Shown: positions 53,444-63,615, counted from the stretch's first letter. The stretch is 64,000 nt of DNA from Herbaspirillum sp. GW103 (GCF_000261365.1 NZ_AJVC01000003.1:1426001-1490000), one strand, 5' to 3'. Translations and numbers: made by a program. Notes: generated by a model not told the origin, from the letters alone.

Positions 53444-54913
53444 TTACGTCCGCCCAAAGCGCGTGGGTACCCGCCGCAAGGCGTCATACAAGGGCCGGCA
53501 GGATTCGGCCAGACGCTCCAGGCTGGCCTCGCGCAAGGCATCCAGATCGACCGGCGCGCTGCCCGCCAATCCCGCCCAGCTCAGCAGTGCGCCAAAGGCT
53601 TGCGGTGTATCGAACATGCCGTGCAGGTAGCTACCCAGGATCTGCCCGTCGTCCGATTGCGCACCCTCGCCGCGCCCCTCGATGACGAACGCAGGACGCG
53701 CCAGCGCCGGGCCGGAAGACACGCCCATGTGGATCTCGTAGCCGCTGACCGTTGCAGCCGTCTCACTGAAGACACAGTGGCCGCTGACCTGCAGCAGCTT
53801 CTTGTCTCGCCTCAGTTCGGTACGCATCGGCAGCAGGCCGAGACCGACACTGCTGCCGGGCACGCCTTCCACACCATGCGGATCATCCACGCTCTCCCCC
53901 AGCATCTGGAAACCGCCACAGATACCGATCAGCTTGCCGCCATAGCGCAGATGACGGGCAATGGCCGCCTCCCAGCCATGTTCCCGCAGCCAGTGCAGAT
54001 CCCCGCGGGTATTCTTGCTGCCGGGCAGGATGATGAGATCAGCCGGCGGCACCGGCTGGCCCGGGCCGATGAAGCGCAGATCGACATCGGGATGGGCGCG
54101 CAGTGCATCGAAGTCGGTATGGTTGCTGATGCGCGGCAAGACCGGCACCACGATACGGAATTGGCCGCGACTCTCCTGCGTGGCCGCCACCGCATCCTCG
54201 GCATCCAGGTGCAGCCCATGCAGGTACGGCAGCACCGCCAGCACGGGCTTGCCGGTGCGGGCCTCGAGCCAGTCCAGCCCCCCTTGCAGCAGGCTGATGT
54301 CGCCACGGAAGCGGTTGATGACGAAGCCGATCACGCGTTCCCGTTCGCTCTCGGAAAGACAATCGAGCGTGCCGCTCAGGTGCGCAAAAACACCACCCCG
54401 GTCGATATCGGCCACGATGATGACGGGACAATCGACCGCTTCGGCAAAACCCATGTTGGCAATGTCGCGCGCGCGCAGATTGATCTCGGCCGGACTGCCC
54501 GCGCCTTCCACGATCACGCAGGCATATTGCGAGCGCAGCCGCGCATAGGATTGCAGCACGGCCTGCATGGCTTCGGTCTTGTAGCGGTGATAGTCACGGG
54601 CGTTCATATCGGCGCGTACCTTGCCCTGCACGATGACCTGGGCGCCGGTATCACTGGAGGGTTTGAGCAAGACCGGGTTCATATCGGTGTGCGGCGCGAT
54701 ACCGGCGGCCTGCGCCTGCAGGGCCTGAGCGCGTCCAATCTCGCCACCGTCGCGGGTCACCGCACTGTTCAAGGCCATATTCTGCGGCTTGAAGGGAGCG
54801 ACGCTGATCTCATCCTTCTTCAGCAGGCGGCATAACGCAGCGGCCAGAGTGCTCTTGCCGGCATCCGACGTGGTGCCCTGGATCATCAGCGTATGAAAAG
54901 GAAAATCAGCCAC
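53444..54913 (-). CDS. cobQ: Cobyric acid synthase CobQ
   Basis: CobQ (CbiP) amidates four carboxyl groups of adenosylcobyrinic a,c-diamide using glutamine and ATP. The 489-residue protein has an N-terminal P-loop-like [26 protein letters not shown], and a glutamine amidotransferase half with nucleophile Cys in [11 protein letters not shown] and His in GSYLHGMFD. It is the last gene of the cobalamin operon. Its ATG overlaps the cobC stop by eight bases. Confidence 0.95.
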   Translation of the reverse strand: MADFPFHTLMIQGTTSDAGKSTLAAALCRLLKKDEISVAPFKPQNMALNSAVTRDGGEIGRAQALQAQAAGIAPHTDMNPVLLKPSSDTGAQVIVQGKVRADMNARDYHRYKTEAMQAVLQSYARLRSQYACVIVEGAGSPAEINLRARDIANMGFAEAVDCPVIIVADIDRGGVFAHLSGTLDCLSESERERVIGFVINRFRGDISLLQGGLDWLEARTGKPVLAVLPYLHGLHLDAEDAVAATQESRGQFRIVVPVLPRISNHTDFDALRAHPDVDLRFIGPGQPVPPADLIILPGSKNTRGDLHWLREHGWEAAIARHLRYGGKLIGICGGFQMLGESVDDPHGVEGVPGSSVGLGLLPMRTELRRDKKLLQVSGHCVFSETAATVSGYEIHMGVSSGPALARPAFVIEGRGEGAQSDDGQILGSYLHGMFDTPQAFGALLSWAGLAGSAPVDLDALREASLERLAESCRPLYDALRRVPTRFGRT

Positions 54914-55916
54914 GTTGACTCCATCTGTTCAGGGCCTCTTGCAGGCGTACCCAACCCGCCTCATCCGGCGGCAGTCCGAGGCGGATACCACCAGCACCGC
55001 GCGTGAAAAGGCGCACCCAGATGCCGGCGCGCGCCATCGCTTCATGAAACGCCGGCGCCTGAGCTTCGGGCCACCACTGGAACAATGCCGTGCCACTGGC
55101 GCGGATGCCATGCTGCGCCAGCAGCGCATGCAGGCGGGCGCCTTCGGTCAACAGGGTCTGTCGCGTCGCAGCCTGCCAAGGGCGGTCGAGCAGTGCCGCG
55201 CTGCCGATCTGCTGGGCCGGACCGCTGATGGACCATGGCCCGAGCCAGTCAGCCAGCGCATCCAGCAAAGGGGCTGCCGCCCCGACAAAGCCCAGCCGCA
55301 AGCCCGCCAGCCCGAAGAACTTGCCGACCGAACGCAGCACGATCAGGCCCGGCTGGTGGCTGTGTGCGCACACGCTGTAACCATTGACGGTATCGCCGAA
55401 GGCTTCATCGACCACCAGCCAGCCCCCCCGCCCGGCCAGCAGGGCCGCCCAGCGCAACAGGTCCTCCGGCGCGACCATGGCACCGGTCGGATTGTTGGGA
55501 TTGCACAGCACCAGCACCTCGCACGATGTCTCGCGCACGGCCTGATCAAGATCGGCATACGCGACTTCACGCACGGCATGCCCCGCACGCCGCCAGCAGT
55601 GCGCATGTTCCGCGTAGATGGGGGCCGCCACCACTACCTGTGCAGGGCGGCGCTGTTGTTGCAGACGCAGTTGCGGCAGCGCCTGAATCGCCGCCTGGGT
55701 GCCCGCCACGGCCAGCAGACGTGGCGCATCGTAATACGCACAGGCCGCTTGCTCCAGCGCATGTGACGGCTCGGGCAGGCGGTGCCAGGCGTGCGCCGCC
55801 GGTGCAGCTGCCGGGTAGGGTCGCGGGTTGATGCCGGTGGAGAGATCCAGCCAGTCACTGCGCGGACGACCATAATGGCGGGCCGCCGCGTCGAGGTTGC
55901 CACCGTGCTCAAGCAT
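54906..55916 (-). CDS. cobC: Threonine-phosphate decarboxylase / CobC
   Basis: A 336-residue aminotransferase-fold PLP enzyme. Its orthologues supply (R)-1-amino-2-propanol phosphate for the nucleotide loop (CobD in Salmonella, CobC in Pseudomonas nomenclature). It has the family start [26 protein letters not shown], substrate-site [11 protein letters not shown], and the PLP lysine in [16 protein letters not shown]. It overlaps both neighbours (cbiB and cobQ) by eight bases, consistent with coupled translation. Confidence 0.92.
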   Translation of the reverse strand: MLEHGGNLDAAARHYGRPRSDWLDLSTGINPRPYPAAAPAAHAWHRLPEPSHALEQAACAYYDAPRLLAVAGTQAAIQALPQLRLQQQRRPAQVVVAAPIYAEHAHCWRRAGHAVREVAYADLDQAVRETSCEVLVLCNPNNPTGAMVAPEDLLRWAALLAGRGGWLVVDEAFGDTVNGYSVCAHSHQPGLIVLRSVGKFFGLAGLRLGFVGAAAPLLDALADWLGPWSISGPAQQIGSAALLDRPWQAATRQTLLTEGARLHALLAQHGIRASGTALFQWWPEAQAPAFHEAMARAGIWVRLFTRGAGGIRLGLPPDEAGWVRLQEALNRWSQRG

Positions 55917-56868
55917 GGCTCGCCCCCACCCCGGTGACCAGGCTCAGCAGCGCCAGGGCGCCCACCACGGCCAGCCACAGCGCCGTGCTCATGGCCACCA
56001 GGCGCCAGGCACGGACGATGTCCGGTCCCTGCGGCGGCAGGCCCGATCCCAATGGCGGGCGCTCTTCGAGCTGGCCGTCATACCGGGCCGGACCGCCCAG
56101 GGCCAGGCCCAGTGCTCCGGCGCCCGCCGCCATCACCGGACCGGCGTTGGGGCTGCTCCACGCAGGCGCCTGCGTCTTCCAGCAAGCCAGGGCCTGGCGG
56201 CGCTGGCCCAGCCAGGCATAAGAGCAGGCGGTCAGTCGCGCAGGCAACCAGTTGAGGGCATCATCAATGCGCGCCGCGGCCCAGCCGAAATACAGGAAGC
56301 GCGCATTGCGGTAACCCCACATGGCGTCCAGGGTATTGGCCAGGCGAAACAGCAAGGCGCCCGGGCCACCCGCCACCAGGAACCAGAACAAGGTACCGAA
56401 GACGGCATCGTTACCATTCTCCAGCAGCGATTCGACCCCGGCCTTGGCCAGCTCGGCTTCGTCGGACTGGCGCGTCTCACGGCTGACGATCAAGGAAGTC
56501 AGCCGCCGCGCCAGCGGCAAGTCCCGCTGCGCCAGCGCCTGTGCAATCGGCAAGGTATGCTCGCGCAGGCTGCGCAGGCCGATGCAGAAATACAGCAGCA
56601 CCGCATGGATCCATGCCGCCATCCAGACGGGCAGCGCGGCCAGCAGCCAGGTGCAGGCCAGTACCGGCGGCAACACTGCCAGCGACCAGGCCAGCACGCC
56701 ACGCAGGCGCAAGGCCGGGGCGTGATTGAGCCGCGCTTCGATGCGCTTGGCCAGATTGCCGAACCCGACCAACGGATGCCAGCGCCGCGCTTCCCCCAGC
56801 AGCAGATCCAGGGCCAGGCCCAGCGCCATCAGCAGCGCCAGCCAGGGCAAGGACAAGCCGCTCAGCAC
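55909..56868 (-). CDS. cbiB: Adenosylcobinamide-phosphate synthase CbiB
   Basis: CbiB (CobD in aerobic nomenclature) attaches aminopropanol phosphate to cobyric acid. It is a 319-residue inner-membrane protein with about five helices, with the family segment [15 protein letters not shown] near residue 30 and [29 protein letters not shown] near 190. I chose the GTG at 56868 because AAGGA lies six bases upstream and the protein then starts at the conserved hydrophobic region. It overlaps the cobU stop by seven bases. An ATG at 56925 would add a 19-residue basic extension. Confidence 0.92.
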   Translation of the reverse strand: MLSGLSLPWLALLMALGLALDLLLGEARRWHPLVGFGNLAKRIEARLNHAPALRLRGVLAWSLAVLPPVLACTWLLAALPVWMAAWIHAVLLYFCIGLRSLREHTLPIAQALAQRDLPLARRLTSLIVSRETRQSDEAELAKAGVESLLENGNDAVFGTLFWFLVAGGPGALLFRLANTLDAMWGYRNARFLYFGWAAARIDDALNWLPARLTACSYAWLGQRRQALACWKTQAPAWSSPNAGPVMAAGAGALGLALGGPARYDGQLEERPPLGSGLPPQGPDIVRAWRLVAMSTALWLAVVGALALLSLVTGVGASHA

Positions 56869-57473
56869 GCGCTGTCCTTGAAGGTCAAGGGCAAGCCGGC
56901 AGCGACCCATTGCACGCGTTCGCACAGCGCAGCCACGGCCTGGTTCAGCCGCCCCGCCTCATCGACGAACCAGCGCGAGATGGCCCCCTGCGGCACGATG
57001 CCCATGCCGACTTCGTTGGACACCAGGATGACGGTCCCCTGCACTTCCTCCAGGGCCAGCAGGAAATCGGCGCGTTGCTGCGCGAAGGCCGGGGGCGGCG
57101 TGACCGGTCCCAGTTCAGGATAGTCCACGCCCTCGGCAAAGAGCAGGTTGGCCAGCCAGACGGTGAGGCAGTCGACCAGCACCACGGTCTCGGGCCGGCT
57201 CAGGCAGCGCAGTGCGTGGCCCAACGCCAGTGGCTCTTCCACGGTACTCCAGTGTGCACCCAGCGCGCGGCGGCGTTGCTGATGATGGGTGATGCGCTCC
57301 TGCATCTCGGCGTCGTCGCGGCTGGCGGCGCGACTGGCGGTGGCCAGATAGACGATCTCGCGCGCGCCGCCGGGTGATGCGGCCAGCGCCAGGCGTTCCG
57401 CATGGGCGCTCTTGCCGCTGCGGGCGCCGCCAAAGATGAGGCTGCGGTGTCGGTTCGAGGATGCGGTGGTCAT
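56862..57473 (-). CDS. cobU: Adenosylcobinamide kinase / guanylyltransferase CobU
   Basis: CobU (CobP) phosphorylates adenosylcobinamide and transfers GMP to it. The 203-residue protein has the P-loop [13 protein letters not shown] at its start, VYLATASR, the [19 protein letters not shown] guanylyl-His region, and [14 protein letters not shown] near 100. Its ATG overlaps the bluB stop by four bases. Confidence 0.94.
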   Translation of the reverse strand: MTTASSNRHRSLIFGGARSGKSAHAERLALAASPGGAREIVYLATASRAASRDDAEMQERITHHQQRRRALGAHWSTVEEPLALGHALRCLSRPETVVLVDCLTVWLANLLFAEGVDYPELGPVTPPPAFAQQRADFLLALEEVQGTVILVSNEVGMGIVPQGAISRWFVDEAGRLNQAVAALCERVQWVAAGLPLTFKDSAC

Positions 57474-58141
57474 GCTTGCAGGTCTCCTTGCACGGGCCAG
57501 CGGTCTTCAAAGACCAGGTCTTGCAGGTGCTGGCGGCTGGCCCACTGCTCCTGTTCCAGCATGGGCTTGTCATAGAAAGCGGGGACATGGCCCAGACAGA
57601 GTACGGCGACCGGTTCGGCGCCCTCGGGCAGGTGCAGCAAACGGGCCAGCGCGGCCGGTTCGAACAGCGACACCCAGCCCATGCCCAGCCCTTCTGCGCG
57701 CGCGGCCAGCCACATGTTCTGCAAGGCGCAGGACAGCGAGGCCAGGTCCATCTGCGGCAAGGTGCGACGACCGAAGACATGGCGCTCGCGCTGATCCATG
57801 AGCGCAGCCACCAGCAATTCGCCACACTCGCGGATGCCTTCCACTTTCAGACGCATGAATTCGTCCTCGCGCTGATCCAGTGCGCGGGCAGTGGCGATGC
57901 GTTCCTGTTCCACCAGGGCATGGATCTGCTGGCGCAGCGCCTGATTGCGGATGCGGATGAAGCGCCAGGGCTGCATGAAGCCCACGCTGGGGCCCTGATG
58001 GGCCGCCTGCAGCAGGCGTTCCAACAGCTCGGGCGCGACCGGGTCGGGCAGGAAATGGCGCATGTCGCGGCGCTCGCGGATGACGCGATAGAGCGCATCG
58101 ATCTGCGCCTGAGGATAGCGATGCGAAACAGTTTGCGTCAT
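57470..58141 (-). CDS. bluB: 5,6-dimethylbenzimidazole synthase BluB
   Basis: BluB is an oxygen-dependent flavin-destructase that makes the lower ligand 5,6-dimethylbenzimidazole from reduced FMN. The 223-residue nitroreductase-fold protein shows IRERRDMRHFLPDPV, the QGPSVGFMQPWRFI flavin site, and GLGMGWVSLF. Its ATG overlaps the cobB stop by four bases, so the longer open frame to 58429 is not the gene. Its presence indicates that lower-ligand synthesis is aerobic. Confidence 0.93.
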   Translation of the reverse strand: MTQTVSHRYPQAQIDALYRVIRERRDMRHFLPDPVAPELLERLLQAAHQGPSVGFMQPWRFIRIRNQALRQQIHALVEQERIATARALDQREDEFMRLKVEGIRECGELLVAALMDQRERHVFGRRTLPQMDLASLSCALQNMWLAARAEGLGMGWVSLFEPAALARLLHLPEGAEPVAVLCLGHVPAFYDKPMLEQEQWASRQHLQDLVFEDRWPVQGDLQA

Positions 58142-59469
58142 GGCGCCCCACCAAGCAGCGCCGCCACCGTCCGTGGCGCCGAGCGGAAATACGCATGCAG
58201 ATAGCTGGCCGTGACCTGACCGCGACGATAGACCACCTCCCCTTCCGAGGAATCGAAGAGTCGCTCGCCACGTGCCATGAACTGCGCCCCGACCACCGCC
58301 CGCGAATAGTGGAAGGTATGGCAGCGCAGATGCTCGCCCACCGCACCGGGCAGGTTCAGTTGCAGAGTCTGGTAACCCAGCCCTTGCAGGCGCGGCTGCA
58401 CCGTCGCCTGGCCGGGCAGGATGCCGCACAGCTGGCCGCTGCTGCCGTCACCGGCGACGACGGTCTCCAGCAGGAACAGCATGCCGCCGCATTCGGCATA
58501 GAGCGGCTTGCCGGCCTCGGCATGGGCACGCAGGCTGGACTGGGTGCGCTGCGCGACCTGCAAGGCCGGCAGGTGCAGTTCGGGATAACCGCCCGGCAAC
58601 CAGACCGCATCGCAATCGGGTAGTGCTTCATCGGCCAGCGGCGAGAAGAAGCTCACGTGCGCACCCATCAGCGCCAGCAGATCGAGGTTGGCGGTGTAGA
58701 TGAAGGAAAATGCCAGATCGCGCGCCACGGCGATGGTCTTGCCCTCCAGGAGGCGCGGGAAGGCGCGTTCCGGCGGGGGCGTACCGAAGTCCACCGGCGC
58801 GGGCAGATTGGCCAGTGAAGTCGCTGACATTCTTTCGGCCACGGCATCCAGGCGTGCCTCCAGATCGGCGATCTCGGGCGCGGCCACCAGGCCCAGATGG
58901 CGCTCCGGCAAGGCGAACTGCATGTCGCGCTGCAGCCCCGTCAACAGTGGCACCGAGGGCCGCGCATTCTGCAGGCCCTGGCGCAACATCTGCGCATGGC
59001 GCGGGCTGGCCACGCCATTGGCCAGTACCCCGGCAAACTTCAGCTCGGGACGATAGGCCAGCAGGCCCTGCGCCAGTGCGCCGATGGTCTGGCCCATGCC
59101 GCGCGCATTGATCACGGCCACGACGGGAATGCCCAGCAACTGGGCCAGGTCGGCACTGCTGGGCTCGCCATCGAAGAGGCCCATCACGCCCTCGACCAGC
59201 AGCACATCCGATTCGGCGGCAGCCAGCGCCACCTGGCGGCGGCAATGATCTTCGCCTCCCAGCCACAGATCAAGGTTGATCACCGGCTGGCCACTGGCCT
59301 GCTCCAGCACCATCGGATCGAGGAAATCGGGGCCGGTCTTGAACACCCGCACGCGCTTGCCCTGCTGCCGGTACAGGCGGGCCAGGGCGGCGGTGATGGT
59401 GGTCTTGCCGTGGCCGGAAGCCGGGGCCGAGATGAACAGGGCCGGGCAGCGGTAATCCGGGTGCGTCAT
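58138..59469 (-). CDS. cobB: Cobyrinic acid a,c-diamide synthase CobB
   Basis: CobB (CbiA family) amidates the a and c side chains of (hydrogeno)cobyrinic acid with glutamine and ATP. The 443-residue protein begins with the P-loop SAPASGHGKTTITAALARLY and has the amidotransferase nucleophile in LYAECGGMLFL. HTFHYSRA lies near the C-terminus. Start and the cobO stop share a base (TGATG). Confidence 0.94.
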   Translation of the reverse strand: MTHPDYRCPALFISAPASGHGKTTITAALARLYRQQGKRVRVFKTGPDFLDPMVLEQASGQPVINLDLWLGGEDHCRRQVALAAAESDVLLVEGVMGLFDGEPSSADLAQLLGIPVVAVINARGMGQTIGALAQGLLAYRPELKFAGVLANGVASPRHAQMLRQGLQNARPSVPLLTGLQRDMQFALPERHLGLVAAPEIADLEARLDAVAERMSATSLANLPAPVDFGTPPPERAFPRLLEGKTIAVARDLAFSFIYTANLDLLALMGAHVSFFSPLADEALPDCDAVWLPGGYPELHLPALQVAQRTQSSLRAHAEAGKPLYAECGGMLFLLETVVAGDGSSGQLCGILPGQATVQPRLQGLGYQTLQLNLPGAVGEHLRCHTFHYSRAVVGAQFMARGERLFDSSEGEVVYRRGQVTASYLHAYFRSAPRTVAALLGGAP

Positions 59470-60071
59470 CAGAATTCCACGCCTTTCTGTGCTTTCACGC
59501 CCTGCTCCTTGTAGGGATGCTTGAGCGGGCGCATCTCGCTGACCAGATCGGCCTGCTCGATCAGCGCCTCCGGTGCATGGCGACCGGTGACGACGATGTG
59601 CAGCATCTCGCGGCGCGCCGCAAATACCCGCAGTACTTCCTCCAGATCCAGATACTGGTATTTGAGGACGATGTTGAGTTCATCCAGGATCACCATGTCA
59701 TAGCCGGGGTCCTGGATCATGCGCACGGCCTCGGCCCAGCCACGTGCAGCGGTGCGCATGTCGGCCTCACGGTCCTGGGTGTCCCAGGTGTAGCCTGCGC
59801 CGACCACATGGAAGTCGCATCGCGCGTGGCTGCCCAGGAAGTCACGTTCGGCGCTGTAGAGTGCGCCCTTGATGAACTGCACCACGCCCAGCCGCATGCC
59901 GTGGCCGAGGATGCGCATGCCCATGCCGAAGGCGGCGCTGGACTTGCCCTTGCCGGTGCCGGTGTTGACGATCAGGAGGCCCTTCTCCTTCCGGGCGGCG
60001 GCCTTCTTCTTTTCGAAGCCTTCCTTGTGACGCTGGGTCATGCGCTTGTGCGATTCGGGGTCGGTTTTCAT
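59469..60071 (-). CDS. cobO: Cob(I)alamin / corrinoid adenosyltransferase CobO
   Basis: A 200-residue BtuR/CobA-type ATP:corrinoid adenosyltransferase that adds the upper adenosyl ligand. The P-loop NTGTGKGKSSAAFG is at about 35-48, then VVQFIKGALYSAERDFL and MVILDELNIVLKY. The first 30 residues are Lys/Glu-rich, as is usual. It lies 31 bases after cobW and is coupled to cobB. Confidence 0.95.
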   Translation of the reverse strand: MKTDPESHKRMTQRHKEGFEKKKAAARKEKGLLIVNTGTGKGKSSAAFGMGMRILGHGMRLGVVQFIKGALYSAERDFLGSHARCDFHVVGAGYTWDTQDREADMRTAARGWAEAVRMIQDPGYDMVILDELNIVLKYQYLDLEEVLRVFAARREMLHIVVTGRHAPEALIEQADLVSEMRPLKHPYKEQGVKAQKGVEF

Positions 60072-60102
60072 GATGTGCTTCTTTCTTGATGCTGCTGCGA
60101 AA

Positions 60103-61230
60103 TCAATGCCAGTCGGTCGCCGTCAGCGAGGACAGCAATTGCGCCACACGTGCGCGGCTGGGATGGTAACCGATGAAGACCAGCTCCGAAGTCCCGGCCC
60201 GCTTGCCGCCACCGGCCTCGGCCACCACCGCACGCGCCCGCACGGCTTGCAGCAACTCGGTACGTCCGTGGCCGGTGACGACGAAGCCCTTGCTGCGCAG
60301 GATGGGCTGGTCCAGCGCCACGGCGACCACGGCGCGGCGCAGGGCTTCGGCATCCTGCGCATCGGCGCTGCGCAACGTGAAGGATTGCCAGCCGGGGTCC
60401 TGCTCGTGGAAATGCTTGTGGGTGGACAAGCCGTGGCTGTGCGCCCCCAGGCCGGAATGCGCATGGCCGTTGAAGCGCCACTGCTCGGCCGCCACCGTGG
60501 CGCGCTCGCCCGGCATGGCCACCGGCGTGTAGTGATGATGCACGCTCGTACCGGCCTGGTGCAGCCGCAAGCCCAGCGCCAGACGGATATCCAGTCGCGC
60601 ATCATAGGCCAGCTCCAGGAAGCGCACGTTGGGCGCCAGTGACCGTACCGTTTGCTCTGCTTGCAGCAAGGGCGCTTCCTCCATGCCGTCGATCTTGTTG
60701 AGCACCACCACGTCGGCGCACTCCAGTTGCCGGGCGAACAGCTGCGCCGTGGCATCGCGCACGGCATCGCCGCTGGCGAAGGCTTGTTCCAGCAGGAGCG
60801 GCGTGTCGACCACGGCCAGCGTGGCGTCCAGCACGAAGTGCAGTGCCAGTTCAGGGGATTGCAACACTTCCATCACCGCACTGGGCAAGGCCAGACCGGA
60901 AGTCTCGATGAGCACATGGTCGATCTGCGCGCGGCGCGCGGCCAGGGCCAGCATGGCGGGAACGAAATGTTCATCGTCGCCGTAGGCGATGAGGCCATGG
61001 GCGAAATCCTGGATCTGCACCTGGCCCTGCGCATCGCCTTCGGCGCGCAACAGGTCGCCATCGATGGCGACCTCGCCGAACTCGTTGATGAGCAAGGCCA
61101 GTCGCCGCGACTGGCGACGCTGTACCAGGCCGCGCAGCAAGGTGGTCTTGCCCGCCCCCAGGAAGCCCGTGACCACCGTCACCGGGATCGGCGGCAAGGC
61201 AGGCGGCATGGAAGACTGAAGACTGGCCAT
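60103..61230 (-). CDS. cobW: CobW family GTPase lacking the CxCC motif
   Basis: A 375-residue G3E-family metallochaperone-like GTPase. Walker A GFLGAGKTT is at 22-30, ALLINEFGEVAIDG and LIETSGLALPSA follow, and NKID is the guanine-recognition motif. CobW proteins normally carry a CxCC metal site after the IxEL segment; here that position reads FAHGLIAYG (about 77-84) without cysteine. A His-rich stretch (HHHYTP and HAHSGLGAHSHGLSTHKHFHE, near 245-295) could bind metal instead. CobW is thought to deliver cobalt to the CobNST chelatase, not in this window. It starts two bases after the cobJ-cobK stop. Confidence 0.9.
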   Translation of the reverse strand: MASLQSSMPPALPPIPVTVVTGFLGAGKTTLLRGLVQRRQSRRLALLINEFGEVAIDGDLLRAEGDAQGQVQIQDFAHGLIAYGDDEHFVPAMLALAARRAQIDHVLIETSGLALPSAVMEVLQSPELALHFVLDATLAVVDTPLLLEQAFASGDAVRDATAQLFARQLECADVVVLNKIDGMEEAPLLQAEQTVRSLAPNVRFLELAYDARLDIRLALGLRLHQAGTSVHHHYTPVAMPGERATVAAEQWRFNGHAHSGLGAHSHGLSTHKHFHEQDPGWQSFTLRSADAQDAEALRRAVVAVALDQPILRSKGFVVTGHGRTELLQAVRARAVVAEAGGGKRAGTSELVFIGYHPSRARVAQLLSSLTATDWH

Positions 61231-61232
61231 GC

Positions 61233-62792
61233 TCAGGCTCCGGCCAACGCTGCCAGTTGCGCCTGCAGGGTGGGCACATCGTGCGCCACCTGGGGATAGG
61301 CCAGTCCAGGCCGACGCACCGTCACCAGAGGGATGCCCAGGGCGCGCGCAGCCGCGACCTTGGCCCGGTAGCCCCCGGCCTCGCCGGAATCCTTGGTCAC
61401 CACGCAGTCGATACCCCAGTCGCGCCACAGCGCTTCATTGAATGCCTGCGAGAACGGTCCCTGCATGGCGCACAGGTGGGCGCGCGGCAGGCCCAGTTCC
61501 AGTGCGCGCCGGAGGAAGTCCGGATCGGCCGTGACGCGGGCGAACCATTGCTTGCCCGCCGCGCCAGGTGCCCTCAGGAAGCTGCCCAGATCCTTGGAGC
61601 CGGTAGCCAGGAAAATGCGGCGGCCCAGGGCGATGGCGCGCCCGGCGGCTTCTGTCATGTCGGCGCAGCCATAGGGGTCATCGGCAGCGATCTCGCTCGG
61701 ACGTTCATAGCGCAGATACGGCAGGCCCAGCTCCTGCGCCAGCATCATCAACTGCTGCGACATCTGCACCGCAAAGGGATGGGTCGCATCCACCAGCACC
61801 CGCGCCTGGCTGTCGCGCAGCGCTTGTCGGCGCGCCTCCACACCCTGGCGGCCGGACCAGACCTGGGCACCCGGACAATCCTGGCTGGCCAGCTCGCCGC
61901 CATAGGCGGTCGCCGTGGAAATGACCACGCGCTCGCCCTGCCCGGCCAGTTCGCGCGCCAGCTGGTTGCCGTCACTGGTGCCCGCAAAGACCCACACCGC
62001 CCGGCGCGGCAGTTGTGCCGCCTCAGGCGCCTGCGCCTGTTCGCTCCAGTCGTTGTAGCCGCGCGGGGTAAAGATCCAGTCGCGCTTGCGCTGCGTAAAG
62101 CGGTTGCCGATGACGATCGAGGTCAGCATGTCGAACTGCAGGCCGGGCAATTCATCCAGGCGATGAATGGAGACCTGCTGCCCTGGGCGATAGGCATTGC
62201 GCACCACCCCGCACAGGGTATGCGGGGCCTTGTGTTCCAGCATCAGTTGCAGGATGCGGTAGACGCCCTCCTGCCGTCCCGCGCTCTGCACGTTGTAGAG
62301 CACGCAGGCCAGGTCCGCCTGGGCGATGTGACTGGCGCGCTGCTCGATCCATGACCACGGGCACAGCAGGTTGGACAGCGACAAGGTGGCGAAATCATGC
62401 GACAGCGGCGAACCCAGCAGCGAGGCGCAGGCATTGGCCGAGGTCACGCCGGGGATGATATTGACCTCGAAGCTATCGTCCTCGCGCATGTCGTCGAAGG
62501 CCAGGGCGGCCATGGCGTAAATGCCGATGTCGCCGCTGGAGATCAGGGCCACGCGCCGCCCCGCACGGGCCTGTTCGATGGCCAGCAAGGCGCGCTCGCG
62601 CTCCTGGGTCAGCGGCGGAGTATGAATCTCCTTGCCCTCGATATGCGCGGCGATCCAGCGCAGGTACAACGCGTAGGCGACGATGACCTCGCTCTCGCGC
62701 AAGGCTTCAATGGCGCGCGGGATGATCATCTCTTCGAAACCGGGGCCGACCGAGACCAGGTTCAATACGCCTTTTTTCTTGACTGCTTCCAT
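61233..62792 (-). CDS. cobJ: CobJ-CobK fusion (precorrin-3B methyltransferase and precorrin-6A reductase)
   Basis: A 519-residue fusion. Residues 1-255 are the CobJ/CbiH C17-methyltransferase that contracts the corrin ring: GVLNLVSVGPG at the start, VALISSGDIGIYAMA and IIPGVTSANACASLLG. Residues 267-519 are CobK/CbiJ, the NADPH-dependent precorrin-6A reductase: VWVFAGTSDGNQLAREL, VLVDATHPFAVQMSQ and DCVVTKDSGEAGGYRAK. The joint is a short Ala/Gln/Pro linker. Each half is full length, so this is a natural two-enzyme polypeptide. Confidence 0.93.
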   Translation of the reverse strand: MEAVKKKGVLNLVSVGPGFEEMIIPRAIEALRESEVIVAYALYLRWIAAHIEGKEIHTPPLTQERERALLAIEQARAGRRVALISSGDIGIYAMAALAFDDMREDDSFEVNIIPGVTSANACASLLGSPLSHDFATLSLSNLLCPWSWIEQRASHIAQADLACVLYNVQSAGRQEGVYRILQLMLEHKAPHTLCGVVRNAYRPGQQVSIHRLDELPGLQFDMLTSIVIGNRFTQRKRDWIFTPRGYNDWSEQAQAPEAAQLPRRAVWVFAGTSDGNQLARELAGQGERVVISTATAYGGELASQDCPGAQVWSGRQGVEARRQALRDSQARVLVDATHPFAVQMSQQLMMLAQELGLPYLRYERPSEIAADDPYGCADMTEAAGRAIALGRRIFLATGSKDLGSFLRAPGAAGKQWFARVTADPDFLRRALELGLPRAHLCAMQGPFSQAFNEALWRDWGIDCVVTKDSGEAGGYRAKVAAARALGIPLVTVRRPGLAYPQVAHDVPTLQAQLAALAGA

Positions 62793-62811
62793 CGGGTTTC
62801 CTGCAAATGAT

Positions 62812-63615
62812 TTACGGATTTTTTATGGAACTGCGCCAGCCATCGCCATCGTCGACGATGGCCACGGTCACGCCCTCCAGCGCGCTCTTGCCCAGCAACA
62901 GCCGTCCACGCGGACTGGCGATCAAGGCCGCCGGCTCGCACACGCCCTCCACGCCCACGTTCTGGCGCACCCAGTCCGAGGGCTTGCCCACCCAGGCGCG
63001 CTGGGCGATCTGCTGGCGCGCGATCACGCGCAAGGGCAAGCCATGCGTGGCGCAAAAGGCCAGCAGGCCGGGTTCCCCGGCCTTGATATCGATGGTGGCC
63101 ACTTCGCGCACCTGGGACAGTGCGGCACCGGGGCACTGTTCCAGTGCCTGCGCGACGGCACGACCGATCTGCTCGGCCGAGGCCAGCTTGCGGCAGCCGA
63201 TGCCCAGCACCAGCGGCTTGACGGCTTCGGTCGCGGTGGTCACCACCGGCTGCGCGCCCGTGATCTGGGCCACGCGATAGGCCAGGCTGTTGGCACCGCC
63301 TTCATGCCCTGCCAACAAGGGGATGGCAAAACGTCCCGCCTCATCCAGCACCACCAGGGCGGGATCCCGATGCTTGTCCTGCGGCTGGCCGTCGAGGAAG
63401 CGCACGGCAATGCCGGTCGCACCAATCATGATCCACTGCCGGTGGCGGCGGTAGGCCAGAGCAAACTGCTGGCGCTGCGACAGGCCGCCCTCTGCATGAA
63501 GCCAGGGGCGGTAGAGTTCACCGCCCAGGCAGTCCTGCAAGTGCATGGCCAGTGCCACCGCCTCGGCGCGCACGGGCCACAGGCCCAGGTCTGCCGGGAC
63601 GACGGGCGGATTCAT
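62812..63615 (-). CDS. cbiG: CbiG/CobE-like cobalamin biosynthesis protein
   Basis: A 267-residue protein. The middle segment MIGATGIAVRFL, ALVVLDEAGRFAIPLLAGHEGGANSLA belongs to the CbiG fold that opens the cobalt-precorrin-5A lactone. From about residue 145 it is CobE-like: LVLGIGCRKLASAEQI, VATIDIKAGEPGLLAFC and VCEPAALIASPRGRLLL. The N-terminal part is shorter than in classic CbiG. Its ATG overlaps the cobM stop by four bases. Whether it acts as lactonase or as CobE in the aerobic route is not decided by sequence. Confidence 0.88.
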   Translation of the reverse strand: MNPPVVPADLGLWPVRAEAVALAMHLQDCLGGELYRPWLHAEGGLSQRQQFALAYRRHRQWIMIGATGIAVRFLDGQPQDKHRDPALVVLDEAGRFAIPLLAGHEGGANSLAYRVAQITGAQPVVTTATEAVKPLVLGIGCRKLASAEQIGRAVAQALEQCPGAALSQVREVATIDIKAGEPGLLAFCATHGLPLRVIARQQIAQRAWVGKPSDWVRQNVGVEGVCEPAALIASPRGRLLLGKSALEGVTVAIVDDGDGWRSSIKNP

